NCBI GenBank assembly: GCA_903863035.1
Contig: CAIPAT010000428.1
Coordinates: 1 to 64,000, forward strand
From: an uncultured Lentisphaeria bacterium
GTDB taxonomy: Bacteria; Verrucomicrobiota; Lentisphaeria; Victivallales; Victivallaceae
Length of the DNA: 64,000 nucleotides
Reading direction: 5' to 3'
A model generated the notes under the pieces. The model worked only from the letters and a program-made list of their open reading frames with translations, had not been told where the DNA came from and did not search any database. A program made the translations under genes and the position numbers. Each line of letters starts with the position of its first letter. Positions within the stretch are counted from its first letter, which is position 1. Positions 18,269 to 27,433 of this stretch are shown here, piece by piece.

Positions 18269-19312
18269 TTACAGGTTGCAGTTGCCCAGTAATCCTTCAT
18301 GGAAAAATACCGGCTTATAGCCTTTTTCCGTAACCATTCTTAACGCGGTTTCCATTCTTTCAAAGTGGTCCGGGATGTACTTGGCGTAGAACGGGTAGCA
18401 GTATTGCTCATGAGTGCCGATGTTGATGGTGTCTTTCCATGGTTTCGATATTAATTCTTCAAGCAGGTCTTTGATTTGTTCAACGGTGCAGAGATTGCAG
18501 AAAAAGTCCGTTGGCATTATGAATAAACCGCTTTCCTGCTCATAAATGATATTGGTCAGGGCTTTTTCGGCGGCTTCCGGGAAGTATCTGACAGATAAGG
18601 CGGTCGTGCCGTTGTCTTTCAGATATTTAAGCGATGCCGGGGATGACACTTCGTAATAGTGGATAATACTTGGCGGGCAGAATGTCCTTTCGCCTGCGAA
18701 GCGGAGTATCTGCTCTTTGACCAGCGCATAGTGCCCGGGCAGTTTTTCCGGGAAATGATCGCTGTACGGCCGGGATGGAAATTCGGAAAAAGCATGGAAC
18801 GTCAGCTTCAGCCAGTCGGCGTTAGCTTCCCATTCCGGTTTATACTTATCGGAAAATTGACTCAAGTCGAACGGTTCATGGTCGTTCCGGAAAAAGATAT
18901 TAAGTACGAATTTAGTGCCGTATCTGGTGTTGAACTCTTTCAGCTTTGCCAGATAAAACGACTCAAAGATTGATTTATAACTTTTTTTATAGATTTCGGT
19001 CAGGCAGAAGATATTATCATCAATGAAGAAATTATAGCGTTTGAATGATTTTTTGTCCCACACTGCGGTAAGATTCTGCTGCTCATTGCCGGAGCTTGCT
19101 TTGATGATATTGAAACGCTCTTTCAGTTCGATATTGGCGTCGAAAGCACCATCGGCGCAGAATGATTTGATCCCGCTTATGTCAATCTCAGTATTGGGCG
19201 CGCCCTTGCCTTTTACCGGGATTTTCAAACGTTTGGCGGTCTCTGAGCCGTGATGTTTGTTCAGCACCGCGCCGTTATAAGGGAACTCAATTGTAAATTC
19301 AGAATTTTTCAC
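18269..19312 (-). CDS. Putative polysaccharide-deacetylase-like protein
   Basis: A 347-residue protein without a signal peptide. I see features of the NodB/polysaccharide deacetylase barrel: an Asp pair in NFFIDDNIF (about 92-100), LKLTFHAFSEFP (about 165-176) and NIGTHEQY with a late His. The metal-binding pattern is not canonical, so the assignment is tentative. It starts with GTG inside a GTGA that overlaps the pepF stop by 4 bp, showing translational coupling to that peptidase. The stop lies 15 bp from the convergent histidine kinase gene. Another protein with a similar Asp pair and paired His is at 29473. Function is unknown; action on a sugar chain or glycopeptide is possible. Confidence 0.5.
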   Translation of the reverse strand: MKNSEFTIEFPYNGAVLNKHHGSETAKRLKIPVKGKGAPNTEIDISGIKSFCADGAFDANIELKERFNIIKASSGNEQQNLTAVWDKKSFKRYNFFIDDNIFCLTEIYKKSYKSIFESFYLAKLKEFNTRYGTKFVLNIFFRNDHEPFDLSQFSDKYKPEWEANADWLKLTFHAFSEFPSRPYSDHFPEKLPGHYALVKEQILRFAGERTFCPPSIIHYYEVSSPASLKYLKDNGTTALSVRYFPEAAEKALTNIIYEQESGLFIMPTDFFCNLCTVEQIKDLLEELISKPWKDTINIGTHEQYCYPFYAKYIPDHFERMETALRMVTEKGYKPVFFHEGLLGNCNL

Positions 19313-21114
19313 AACAGTGCCTTTTCGAGTTGTTTTACGATATTGCCGAATTCATCGAGTGCGTCCATTACCGGTTCCGGCCTGGCAAGGTCAACTCCGG
19401 CGTCTTTCATAATCTCCAGCACATCTCTGGAATCGCCGGCTTTCAGGAAGCCGAGATAGGCCTCCAGCTTTTCACTGGAGCCGCTGAGGATGTTGCTGGA
19501 CAGCTTTACTGCCGCGGACATTCCGGTGGCGTACTTATAAACATAGAAATTGTAATAGAAATGAGGGATTCTTGCCCATTCCATCTCGACCCGCTTATCG
19601 GCTTCGACCACTTTGCCGTAATACTCTTTGTTCAGTTTATAATACTCTTCGGACAGCATATCCGGCGTGAGAGGAACCGAGTTTTCTGATTTTTCATGAA
19701 TCATCTTTTCAAATTCAGCGAACATGGTCTGGCGGTAAACCGTTCCCCGGATTTCGTCCGCCAGATGACACAGCAGATAGGCCTGCATGTTTTTATCGCG
19801 TTTCTGCTTCATCAGATAGTGATGCAGCAGCAGTTCGTTGGTGGTGGAGGCCACTTCCGCGACGAAGATGCTGTAGTCGGCGTAATGGTATTTTTGAGTG
19901 CGGTTGGAATATAACGAATGCATGGAGTGGCCGAGTTCGTGGGCCAGTGTGAAGACTTCATTCAGTGTGCCGTTAAAATTCATCAGGACATAGGGATAGG
20001 AATCGTAGCAGCCGCTGGAATAGGCGCCGGAGCGTTTGCCTTTGCATTCCATGACGTCAATCCAGCGCTGTGAAAATGCTTTTTCCAGAAGAGCACAATA
20101 TTCTTTGCCCAGCGGTTTCAGCGCTTCCCGCACCCAGTGGCAGGCCTGTTCCCAGGTGACTTTGACCCGGCATTCCGGAACTAGCGGGTTGTAGATATCG
20201 TACATATCCAGTTTCTTCAGTTTCAACGCTTTTGACCTTACCGCCAGGTATTTGTGCAGTAACGGCAATTTTGCCTTTACTGCGCAGATCAGATTGTTAT
20301 AGACTTCAACCGGAACATTATCCTCGAAAAGCGATGCTTCCAGCGCGGACGGATAGTTTCGGATTTTGGCGTTGAATACATGCTTTTTGATTGTGCCGTC
20401 CAGTGTTGAGGCCAGAGTGTTACGGTATTTCGCGTAGGTATCGAACATGGCGTTGAATGCACCTTTGCGGACATTGCGGTCATGGCTTTCCAGAAATTCG
20501 ATATAATTGCCGTGGGTGAGCGTAATCAGTTTACCTTCATCATTTTTTACCCGGGGAAACTTCATGTCCGCGTTGTTCAGTTTGGAGAATGTTTTATGCG
20601 GATTGCTGAAAATATCCGAGGCCAGCCCCAGAATGCGCTCTTCCTTTTCTGAAAGTGTATGCGGCCGTTCGCGCAGCAGTTCTTCCAGGCTGCGTTTATA
20701 GAATTTCAAAGCTTTGCTTTTGAGAAATTTATTTATTCTATCCAGCGGGATTGTCATTATTTCCGGATCGAACCAGGCGGTTTCCCCGGAGATTTTTGCG
20801 TATTTGGCGCTGATGCGGTCAACCAGTGCGCTGTTGCGTGAATTGCCGGTGTCTTCATCGGCTCTCAGGTGGGCGTAAGTATAGACTTTCTCTGCCAGCC
20901 GTTCCATGTCATCCATCGCGGCGATGGCTTCGTTCAGGATTTCAGGACTTTCTGCCAGCCGTCCTTTGTAGCTCATGAATTTCGCTACCAGCGGGTCAAC
21001 CGCTTTGAAATCTTTCTCCCATGACTTGAGTTCGGGATATAGCGGAACAAGGTCCCAGGTCAGTTCTATGGGCAGTTCGGCATGCTGCGGCAGTTCATGG
21101 CTTTTTTCCGGCAT
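19309..21114 (-). CDS. pepF: Oligoendopeptidase F, M3B family
   Basis: A 601-residue zinc metallopeptidase that cleaves peptides of about 7 to 17 residues in the cytoplasm. The catalytic site LAHELGHSMHS gives HExxH at 392-396, with the third ligand Glu in VAEVASTTNE (about 420). The N-terminal helical region (DLVPLYPEL, FDPEIMTI) and length match PepF. No signal peptide is present. It is divergent from metG and followed by a coupled gene of unknown function, overlapping by 4 bp. Confidence 0.95.
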   Translation of the reverse strand: MPEKSHELPQHAELPIELTWDLVPLYPELKSWEKDFKAVDPLVAKFMSYKGRLAESPEILNEAIAAMDDMERLAEKVYTYAHLRADEDTGNSRNSALVDRISAKYAKISGETAWFDPEIMTIPLDRINKFLKSKALKFYKRSLEELLRERPHTLSEKEERILGLASDIFSNPHKTFSKLNNADMKFPRVKNDEGKLITLTHGNYIEFLESHDRNVRKGAFNAMFDTYAKYRNTLASTLDGTIKKHVFNAKIRNYPSALEASLFEDNVPVEVYNNLICAVKAKLPLLHKYLAVRSKALKLKKLDMYDIYNPLVPECRVKVTWEQACHWVREALKPLGKEYCALLEKAFSQRWIDVMECKGKRSGAYSSGCYDSYPYVLMNFNGTLNEVFTLAHELGHSMHSLYSNRTQKYHYADYSIFVAEVASTTNELLLHHYLMKQKRDKNMQAYLLCHLADEIRGTVYRQTMFAEFEKMIHEKSENSVPLTPDMLSEEYYKLNKEYYGKVVEADKRVEMEWARIPHFYYNFYVYKYATGMSAAVKLSSNILSGSSEKLEAYLGFLKAGDSRDVLEIMKDAGVDLARPEPVMDALDEFGNIVKQLEKALL

Positions 21115-21259
21115 TATAATTGATCCTTATCTGTAAATCGTTGCTGTTAAAATTTAATAATACTAATATAATCCGTGATTGAGCTTTGAAAAGAGCATGA
21201 TTTGATTTAAATTATTTACCGTAATATTCATAAATCATTTCATGGGGGATCTAATATTT

Positions 21260-23203
21260 ATGGGAAATGGTAATTTTTATATAACGACGCCAATATATTA
21301 TGTCAATGACCGGCCGCATATCGGTCATGCCTATACTACTATTCTGGCGGATGTGCTGGCCAGATATCACCGATCTCTGGACATTCCCACGTTTTTCCTG
21401 ACCGGAACCGATGAACACGGGCAGAAAGTCCAGAAGGCGGCCGAGAAAAATAATCTTCCGCCTCAGGTGCATTGCGACGAAACGGTAATCAGGTTTAAGG
21501 AACTGTGGCAGACGCTGGAGATTACCAACGATAAATTTATCCGCACCACCGATCCGGCACATAAAGCTGTTGTCAGGAAAATACTCCAGGATCTGTATGA
21601 CCGTGACCTGATTTATAGAAATGAGTATAAGGGCAGATACTGCGTTCACTGTGAACGCTTTTTTACCGATAAGGATTTGAGTGGCGTTACCCTGTGTCCG
21701 GAAGACGGCTGCGGCAGAGAAACTTCAGAGATTGTTGAATCCAATTACTTTTTCCGGATGAGTCAGTATCAGGATTGGCTGATAGACTATATCAATACCC
21801 ATCCGGAGTTCATTCAGCCAGCATTTCGGGCTAATGAGACACTTGGTTTTTTGCGGAATCAGCTCGGCGACCTCTGTATCTCCCGTCCTAAATCCCGACT
21901 GCATTGGGGCATTGAACTGCCGTTTGACTCCGAATTCGTCTGTTACGTCTGGTTTGATGCTTTAATCAACTATATTTCCGGTATCGGTTACGGCACCGAC
22001 GAGGCGATGTTCAAAAAATGGTGGCCCGCCTCATATCACTTGATCGGCAAAGATATTCTTACGACCCATACCGTTTACTGGCCGACCATGCTCAAGGCGA
22101 TGGGCGTGGAATTGCCGAAAACTATTTTTGCTCACGGCTGGTGGATGATCGGTGCTGAAAAAATGAGCAAATCCCGCGGCAATGTCGTCAACCCGATAGA
22201 TTTGATCCAGAAGTACGGTGTTGACGCTTTCCGGTATTTCCTGATGGCTGAAATGTCGCTGGGACAGGATGCCGTATTCAGTGAAGACGCCTTTATCAAC
22301 CGGTACAACTGCGATCTGGCCAATGACCTGGGTAATCTGCTCAGCCGTGTGGTCAAGATGACTTTGCGCAATTACGGCGGTATCATTCCGTCTCCGCAGG
22401 TGGAAACCGATCATGAAACTGACTTGAAGGAAATCGTCCGCCGGGCTATTCCGGAGATGGAAGAAGCCATTGTCGGAATGAAACTGGAACACGGCATCGC
22501 GCAAATCATGAATGTCGTCCGGGCAGGTAACCGTTATCTGGAAAAAACCGCACCGTGGACGCTGGCTAAAACCGGCGACAGGGCACGACTGAGTTCTGTC
22601 CTGTATTATACTGCGGAAATATTGCGCAATGTGTCGGTGATGCTTTATCCGGTAATGCCGCAGAAAATGGTTGAAATGCGCAAAGTTCTGGGTATCCCCG
22701 GGAGCGAACTCGAGAATTGCCGCATTTCTGACCTGAATAATCAGCAAAATGTGCTCAGCGGTCTTCAGATGACCGATATTGACGCGCTGTTTCCGCGCAT
22801 CAACACTGAAGAGGAAAAAACGGTGGAACAAAAGCCTGCCGCGAAACCGGCGGAAGCTCCATGCGAAGTTCTGCCTGAAGGTATAATCACCATCGACGAA
22901 TTTTTCAAAACGCAGCTTCGCACCGCGAAAGTGATTAAGGCTGAACGCATTGAAGGTGCGGATAAACTCCTGAAATTGCAGATTGAAATCGGCAGCGAAT
23001 TCCGCCAGCTGGTCGCCGGAGTGGCGCAATACTATACGCCGGAAGAAATCACCGGCAAGACCATTATTGTTGTCGCCAATCTGAAGTCGGCTAAAATCCG
23101 CGGCGTGGAATCGCAGGGTATGCTGCTGGCCGCTAAAGACGGCAAAGAATTGAAGCTGATCACCGTTGACGGCACTTTCGTCAGCGGAGCTTCAGTAGGA
23201 TAA
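21260..23203 (+). CDS. metG: Methionyl-tRNA synthetase with C-terminal tRNA-binding domain
   Basis: A 647-residue class I synthetase that charges tRNA-Met. HIGH is at 20-23, and the zinc knuckle is formed by CVHC and CPEDGCG near 125-150. GAEKMSKSRG (about 290-300) is the KMSKS loop. A Pro/Ala-rich linker near 530 leads to a Trbp111-like domain (LRTAKVIKAERIEGADKL, GVESQGMLLAA) that aids tRNA binding and dimerisation. The ATG at 21260 follows GGGGGA at 10 bp; the upstream ATG at 21242 has no site. A hairpin terminator follows. Confidence 0.96.
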   Translation: MGNGNFYITTPIYYVNDRPHIGHAYTTILADVLARYHRSLDIPTFFLTGTDEHGQKVQKAAEKNNLPPQVHCDETVIRFKELWQTLEITNDKFIRTTDPAHKAVVRKILQDLYDRDLIYRNEYKGRYCVHCERFFTDKDLSGVTLCPEDGCGRETSEIVESNYFFRMSQYQDWLIDYINTHPEFIQPAFRANETLGFLRNQLGDLCISRPKSRLHWGIELPFDSEFVCYVWFDALINYISGIGYGTDEAMFKKWWPASYHLIGKDILTTHTVYWPTMLKAMGVELPKTIFAHGWWMIGAEKMSKSRGNVVNPIDLIQKYGVDAFRYFLMAEMSLGQDAVFSEDAFINRYNCDLANDLGNLLSRVVKMTLRNYGGIIPSPQVETDHETDLKEIVRRAIPEMEEAIVGMKLEHGIAQIMNVVRAGNRYLEKTAPWTLAKTGDRARLSSVLYYTAEILRNVSVMLYPVMPQKMVEMRKVLGIPGSELENCRISDLNNQQNVLSGLQMTDIDALFPRINTEEEKTVEQKPAAKPAEAPCEVLPEGIITIDEFFKTQLRTAKVIKAERIEGADKLLKLQIEIGSEFRQLVAGVAQYYTPEEITGKTIIVVANLKSAKIRGVESQGMLLAAKDGKELKLITVDGTFVSGASVG

Positions 23204-23210
23204 AATCCAG

Positions 23211-23248
23211 AAGTCAGAATTCAAGAGTCAGCGTTTGACTCCTGACTT
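23211..23248. terminator. Bidirectional hairpin terminator between metG and the hydrolase gene
   Basis: GAGTCA (23225-23230) pairs with TGACTC (23236-23241) across a 5-nt loop. An outer AAGTCAG (23211-23217) pairs with CTGACTT (23242-23248) with a 7-nt one-sided bulge. TTTT follows on the plus strand. It sits between convergent genes, so it can end both transcripts. Confidence 0.6.
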
Positions 23249-23875
23249 TTACAGTCTCTTTACAGCTTCGATAAACTCATTCAACTCTTTAATATAAAGA
23301 TATGGGTTTGTCTGCTTTTCCTCGCCAAGAGTTGCGAACGCAACATGTCCGTAATCGTGGCCGGAATATACGATGTTGGAGTCATTCAGCGGATATAATA
23401 CTTCGCGCATGGTTTTGAACATTTTATCCGGTTTGCAATATCCGCAGCAATCAATGAACAGCGTGTCACCGGTGAAGACGGCGGAATCATCCGTCAGATG
23501 GTAACATACGCTGTCCGCCGAATGGCCGGGCGAGAACAGCACCTCGATATCAAGGTTGCCGAACGGCAGTTTTTCCCGGTCATGCAGAGTTCGTTCGTGC
23601 AGAAATGTGCACAGCGGATGCGCCAGGACGGGAGCGTTGAAGAATTCTCTGACCGCGCTTACCCCGGAAGTATGATCGTGGTGGCCGTGTGTCAGCAGAA
23701 TATATTTTGGTTTTACCGTGCTGCAGGCATTAATTGCAGCTGCGATAATTTGAATATCCCCGCAAGGGTCAACCAGCGCGGTATCCCCGCTGCCGGGATG
23801 ATGCAGCAGATAAGATAAATTGTCATCAAATCCCCCAGCCTTCAACTGTTTGACCATGATCTCAGATGTTTTCAT
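23249..23875 (-). CDS. Metallo-beta-lactamase-fold hydrolase, glyoxalase II-like
   Basis: A 208-residue cytoplasmic protein with the dinuclear zinc signature THGHHDH (62-68), then FSPGHSADS, VFTGDTLFI (bridging Asp) and YSGHDYGHV (last His). This order is that of hydroxyacylglutathione hydrolases and persulfide dioxygenases. No rhodanese domain or cognate GloA is adjacent, so the thioester substrate is open. Its stop is in the terminator shared with metG. Confidence 0.82.
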   Translation of the reverse strand: MKTSEIMVKQLKAGGFDDNLSYLLHHPGSGDTALVDPCGDIQIIAAAINACSTVKPKYILLTHGHHDHTSGVSAVREFFNAPVLAHPLCTFLHERTLHDREKLPFGNLDIEVLFSPGHSADSVCYHLTDDSAVFTGDTLFIDCCGYCKPDKMFKTMREVLYPLNDSNIVYSGHDYGHVAFATLGEEKQTNPYLYIKELNEFIEAVKRL

Positions 23876-23964
23876 TTTCTTTATCTTTACCCTATTGATA
23901 TTTTTGATAAAACATTCAGAAAAGGTTCTTTCAGTGTCTTCGAGCCTTTGTGGTTAGCCATGCT

Positions 23965-24756
23965 TTAGTAACTTCCTCCCGCCTTCAAGGTTGCATTGCC
24001 TGTTTTGGTCGCGAATTGTACGGGTAGCGTTTTTTTAGTTTTACCATCTATGGTGTAGTAGACAGAAAAATGCAGATACGGACTTGAAGCGGAACCTCCG
24101 GATAAGCCCAATGGTTCATTGGCCTTTACTTTTTGATTAAGCGCCACCAGTAAACTGTTTTTCTTCAAATTGCAATATTCTGCAAAAGAATTATCCTCAT
24201 GTTTGATGACTACATAGTTTGCCTCATGCTTGTTTTTCTCGCCCTTGCTATCGTCCGAATCCTGCCGCATGCAGGCGACAACACCGCTGCGTGCCGTGCA
24301 AACCGTTGTGCCGTTCGGCATTTCCCAGTTTACGGCATGTTCATTTTTGTCAGCGCTGTCTTTTAACACCTTAAATTCATGATCGACATAGGGCAGGGCA
24401 TAAGTGAACGGTATCGGCGCGAATTGAAGTCTGCGGCCTATTTTATAATGGTATTGATAGCTGTACTTATGTGCTTTTTTAGCCGCCGTCGGATGAATGG
24501 TTGTGAGCAATAAATCCTGCTTCCCAAGCGAATCAACGGTTAGCGGAACTGGAGGCGAAGCCGTCATGTTTTCAAGACTCATGGTCAGTGTGATTGTCGC
24601 TTCAGTACAATCGGTGAGATGCGCGTACAGCGCGACCGTATTGCCATTTTTTTTCGCTTCAATCTGCACATGACGGTCTTTGGTATCAGTATCCGCGGCA
24701 AATCCCGTCAAACCGAAAAGCAAACTGACGAACAGCAATCCGGAAATAATTTTCAT
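23965..24756 (-). CDS. Exported LytM/M23-fold protein with degenerate active site
   Basis: A 263-residue protein with a signal peptide (MKIISGLLFVSLLFGLTGFA, cleavage near 20). An N-terminal beta domain leads to a C-terminal M23 fold from about residue 150. The fold is clear from VNWEMPNGTTVCTARSGVV, NYVVIKHEDNSFAEYCNLKK, KANEPLGLSGGSAS and PYLHFSVYY. The usual zinc ligands are changed: the HxxxD pair is Glu/Asn and the first His of HLH is Tyr. It is therefore probably catalytically dead, like LytM factors that regulate amidases. The start at 24756 follows an AAGGAT site and gives a proper signal peptide; the longer frame to 24843 does not. The next gene upstream is DUF3592-like. Confidence 0.75.
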   Translation of the reverse strand: MKIISGLLFVSLLFGLTGFAADTDTKDRHVQIEAKKNGNTVALYAHLTDCTEATITLTMSLENMTASPPVPLTVDSLGKQDLLLTTIHPTAAKKAHKYSYQYHYKIGRRLQFAPIPFTYALPYVDHEFKVLKDSADKNEHAVNWEMPNGTTVCTARSGVVACMRQDSDDSKGEKNKHEANYVVIKHEDNSFAEYCNLKKNSLLVALNQKVKANEPLGLSGGSASSPYLHFSVYYTIDGKTKKTLPVQFATKTGNATLKAGGSY

Positions 24757-24876
24757 AATAAACTTATCCTTATATTTTATAATAATAAAACGCCATATCT
24801 GCCGAAATATTGTAATACCACAAGGTCTATTTTTAAATTTCAATCGAATTCCAAATTAAGTAAACTTCATAGCATA

Positions 24877-25311
24877 TTATATCCGGCAGCAAATAGAATC
24901 ACAGCAAATGATAATGCCGCGGTTATCATGGCTATGGTAACCCATCTCCAAACATGAATTGCCTGGATTATTTTGAGCATAATAAACGTCGACAACTTTT
25001 CCTCTCGGATATCTTGCCATTACCTTTTTGGCGATAATCCCTGCGGTGTCATAAACTTCAAATGCTGAAATTGAATTATTCCGGAACTTCTTTCCATTCA
25101 CAGCATAAGCATTTTTTTTTTTTGCTGTCACAGTATAAGTAAAGGATGGACCGCCACCGGCAAATTCACATGATTTTCCAGTGCTTAAAATAACCCATTG
25201 CGTTTTGGGCCACCTGTATGACCTGAAAGAGAATACCAGTCCCGTTAAAATCGTTATCAGAATCATAACGCTCAGAATCAGTAACAATAATGAAATTATA
25301 AACGGACTCAT
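24877..25311 (-). CDS. DUF3592-like membrane protein, apparently frameshifted near its end
   Basis: The first helix (residues 3-28, FIISLLLLILSVMILITIL) is followed by a DUF3592 beta region (TYTVTAKKKNAYAVNGKKF, YPRGKVVDVYYAQNNPGNS, CLEMG). Family members end with a second membrane helix. In the frame given the tail is short and Cys-rich. Removing one base from the CCC at 24941-24943 (GGG on the coding strand) gives a continuous hydrophobic helix (VTIAMITAAALSFAVILFAA) ending at a stop at 24867-24869. So the gene carries a one-base insertion, or the base is a sequencing error. Function is unknown; it lies upstream of the LytM-like gene on the same strand. Confidence 0.65.
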   Translation of the reverse strand: MSPFIISLLLLILSVMILITILTGLVFSFRSYRWPKTQWVILSTGKSCEFAGGGPSFTYTVTAKKKNAYAVNGKKFRNNSISAFEVYDTAGIIAKKVMARYPRGKVVDVYYAQNNPGNSCLEMGYHSHDNRGIIICCDSICCRI

Positions 25312-25799
25312 TACAGTGCTTATCCCCGAAAGTTAGATCTCCTGCATAAATGAGAATGCCTCTAACTTACCACATAAAGAAGCGGAGTCAACAGAAACTG
25401 CTATTTTACGGCTTATCCTAAAATGATTTAATTCCTTCTGCGTTTTCTGAATGTTCAGTGGTAAAAAATGAGCTTGTTTTTTTTCGTTTATTGAACTTAA
25501 ATTCACACTTTCTGTTGACAAATATCCTATATATGTAAAGACAAGTGCTGAAGTTTTATTTTTTAAAAGTCCTGATAGTGCGGAAAAACGGGAAAAATTA
25601 AAAGTCTGGAATCTGGAAATGTGATATGAAATGTCTAAGCAGTCCAAAATCATGGAAACGGAAATGTACTCTGCTCAACGGGACTCTAAACACTCCGGAA
25701 TGCGGACAGTTGTCCGGGTTATTCTGCTGGCGCAGGATAAAGCAGCTTATGCTCAAATGCACTCCAAAGTGTCGGAGTGGGAAGGAGCGAGAAAAGTGG
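25312..25799. other. Gene-free AT-rich stretch before the group II intron remnant
   Basis: I see no supportable gene here. Open frames on both strands overlap each other and lack ribosome sites or recognisable motifs. The 3' part (25620-25799) reads openly into the intron as a 124-codon frame, which may be leftover exon sequence. The 5' part is AT-rich and non-repetitive. Confidence 0.5.
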
Positions 25800-26461
25800 G
25801 TGCGCCAAGCGCAGCTAATATAGGCAATCCGGCCAATCCGGCGCGACCAAAGCTTAACCAGCAGATCGGAACAGAACAGGCGCATAAGGAGGTAACGAAT
25901 AATGCGAGGCCTTGGGAAAGGTGTTATGTCAGCCACAACGCAAGTGAAGGTATTGAGCCCCGAAATATCGCTTATTGCACTGGGTCAAGAGTTCCACTTC
26001 TCTGAAGCCAGTACCGGTGCTAGCGGAACAGGTGAGTTCGCAACCGGCGTGCCGGGGTCTAAGTCCGTGGCGGGCGAACGAACGGTCTATATTGGAATTT
26101 GGGAGAACCGGAACGTTCCACAAAGAAGCTTCCAGGAAGCCGAAAAGGCAACGCGGAAGTATGACGTTCCGGTAGTCGGACCGGATCGTATTAGAGGAGT
26201 AGCCGGGGTAATGCCCGGGGGAGGGGACTAAGCCCCGCTCGAAGGGTTCGGCAGGTTAACGCAAAAGAATGGTGGAAGACCCTCGCGGCGAAGCTGCGAG
26301 GTCACTTCCAGTATTACGGCATCAGCGGAAACTCCGCCAAAATAGTGGAGTTTTACCGGATGACGACCAAACTGGTGCATAAATGGCTCAACAGGCGCAG
26401 TCAGAAAGGGAAAATAAATCGGGATGAGTTCACGGAATACCTTAATGGGTACTCGCTATAG
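25800..26461 (+). mobile_element. Decayed group II intron (5' ribozyme part plus reverse-transcriptase tail)
   Basis: From 25800 the sequence begins GTGCGCC, like the GUGYG 5' end of group II introns. It continues through about 430 bp of GC-rich non-coding sequence with the look of ribozyme domains I-III (GAAGCTTCCAGGAAGCC, CCGGGGTAATGCCCGG). It then runs directly into the last 67 codons of an intron reverse transcriptase (26258-26461). Most of the reverse transcriptase is missing. I find no domain V/VI after its stop, so splicing and mobility should be lost. The 5' boundary is a guess from the GUGYG motif; the 3' boundary is taken as the frame's stop. Confidence 0.7.
26258..26461 (+). pseudogene. 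C-terminal fragment of group II intron reverse transcriptase/maturase
   Basis: The frame reads NAKEWWKTLAAKLRGHFQYY, then GISGN, FYRMTTKLVHKWLNRRSQK and a short end EYLNGYSL. This is the conserved maturase end (W...KLRGHYQYYGVSGN...WLNRRSQ) of bacterial group II intron proteins. There is no start codon or ribosome site, and a TAG closes the frame upstream at 26192. The RT domains (about 350 residues) and the usual PRP/HNH tail are absent. The fragment is joined straight to intron RNA-like sequence, indicating an internal deletion. Confidence 0.82.
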
Positions 26462-26491
26462 TTAGAATGTTGATTTTAATCTGGATATTGG

Positions 26492-27433
26492 TCAATCCTT
26501 TAGTTTTGGGTCCAGCGTGTCGCGGAGCGCATCGCCCAGCATATTGAGACATAAGACGAGCAGGAACATGAAACCGGTGGCGGCGGCTACTTCCCACCAG
26601 ATACCGCGCCAGAGGCGTTCCTGGCCGTCTGCGATCATTACACCCCAGCTAGGAACTCTTTGAACGCCGAGTCCAAGGTAACTTACAATTACTTCCGTCA
26701 TAATCGCAAAGGCGAAACGCATGGTAAAGTAGATGATAACCAGATGGAACAGATTTGGAATGATGTGGTGAGTAATGATACGAATGGAATTCTGGCCGGC
26801 GACCTGGGCCGCCTGAACGTAACCGCATTCGCGCAGTTTGAGCGTTTCTCCGCGAACAACACGGCAGAGGCTGACCCAGCCGGTAATTCCGATCCCCAGA
26901 TAAACCGCCATCATGCCGGGATCGGTATTTAGGGCGGACGAAAGAGCCGCGAACGATGCGGCCAGAGGCGGATACAGAAAACCTTTAGATACCAGCAGAG
27001 CGAACGCCAGAATAAAGAGCAACGTCGGCATGGAATCAAACGTACTGTACAGCCAGACGACCAATTCATCGATCCAGCCGCCAAAATATCCGGCAATCGT
27101 CCCCAGCAGAACTCCGATTATAGCGGAAATCAACGAGGCTAGCGCTCCGACTTTGATTGCAGTGGCAGTTCCGGCCAGCGCCCGCATGAAGACGTCACGC
27201 CCCAAATAATCGGTTCCCATGAGATGCCCGGCTGAAGGCGGCTGGAAGCGATCCTCCATTTTTCCAATGTCATAAACCGGCTGAATATTAACTTTTCGGC
27301 AGTAAATACTGTAGCCTTCCACTCCCAGTGCCGTCACAAAATAGGCGGCAACCACAATCAGGCAGAACAGGGACAGCTTTTCCTTGCACAGCCGGCGCAT
27401 TACATCTTTGAAATATAAAATATCAGAATTCAT
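26492..27433 (-). CDS. ABC transporter permease, OppC/DppC type
   Basis: A 313-residue inner-membrane permease of the dipeptide/oligopeptide (or nickel) uptake class. An N-terminal helix (residues 20-42) precedes a periplasmic loop with AGHLMGTDYLGRDVFMRA, the OppC signature. Five more helices form the BPD_transp_1 domain, with the coupling EAA loop around RECGYVQAAQVAG. The C-terminus DTLDPKLKD is complete. Its ATG overlaps the mnmG stop (TAATG), so it is coupled to a tRNA-modification gene rather than to oppB. No oppA, B, D or F gene is in the window; the group II intron remnant lies 30 bp downstream. Confidence 0.88.
   Translation of the reverse strand: MNSDILYFKDVMRRLCKEKLSLFCLIVVAAYFVTALGVEGYSIYCRKVNIQPVYDIGKMEDRFQPPSAGHLMGTDYLGRDVFMRALAGTATAIKVGALASLISAIIGVLLGTIAGYFGGWIDELVVWLYSTFDSMPTLLFILAFALLVSKGFLYPPLAASFAALSSALNTDPGMMAVYLGIGITGWVSLCRVVRGETLKLRECGYVQAAQVAGQNSIRIITHHIIPNLFHLVIIYFTMRFAFAIMTEVIVSYLGLGVQRVPSWGVMIADGQERLWRGIWWEVAAATGFMFLLVLCLNMLGDALRDTLDPKLKD

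Noticed and set aside
18241-18290. Hairpin AACCTG/CAGGTT at the meeting point of the histidine kinase and 18269 genes
   Set aside because: The 14-nt loop, competing pairings and lack of a T tract make a terminator call too weak.
22031-23029. 332-codon minus-strand frame inside metG
   Set aside because: Fully antisense to an unambiguous MetRS gene; His/Arg-rich composition is typical of shadow frames.
25598-26231. Several 60-124-codon frames on both strands around the intron
   Set aside because: They overlap each other, run into ribozyme-like sequence and have no recognisable motifs.
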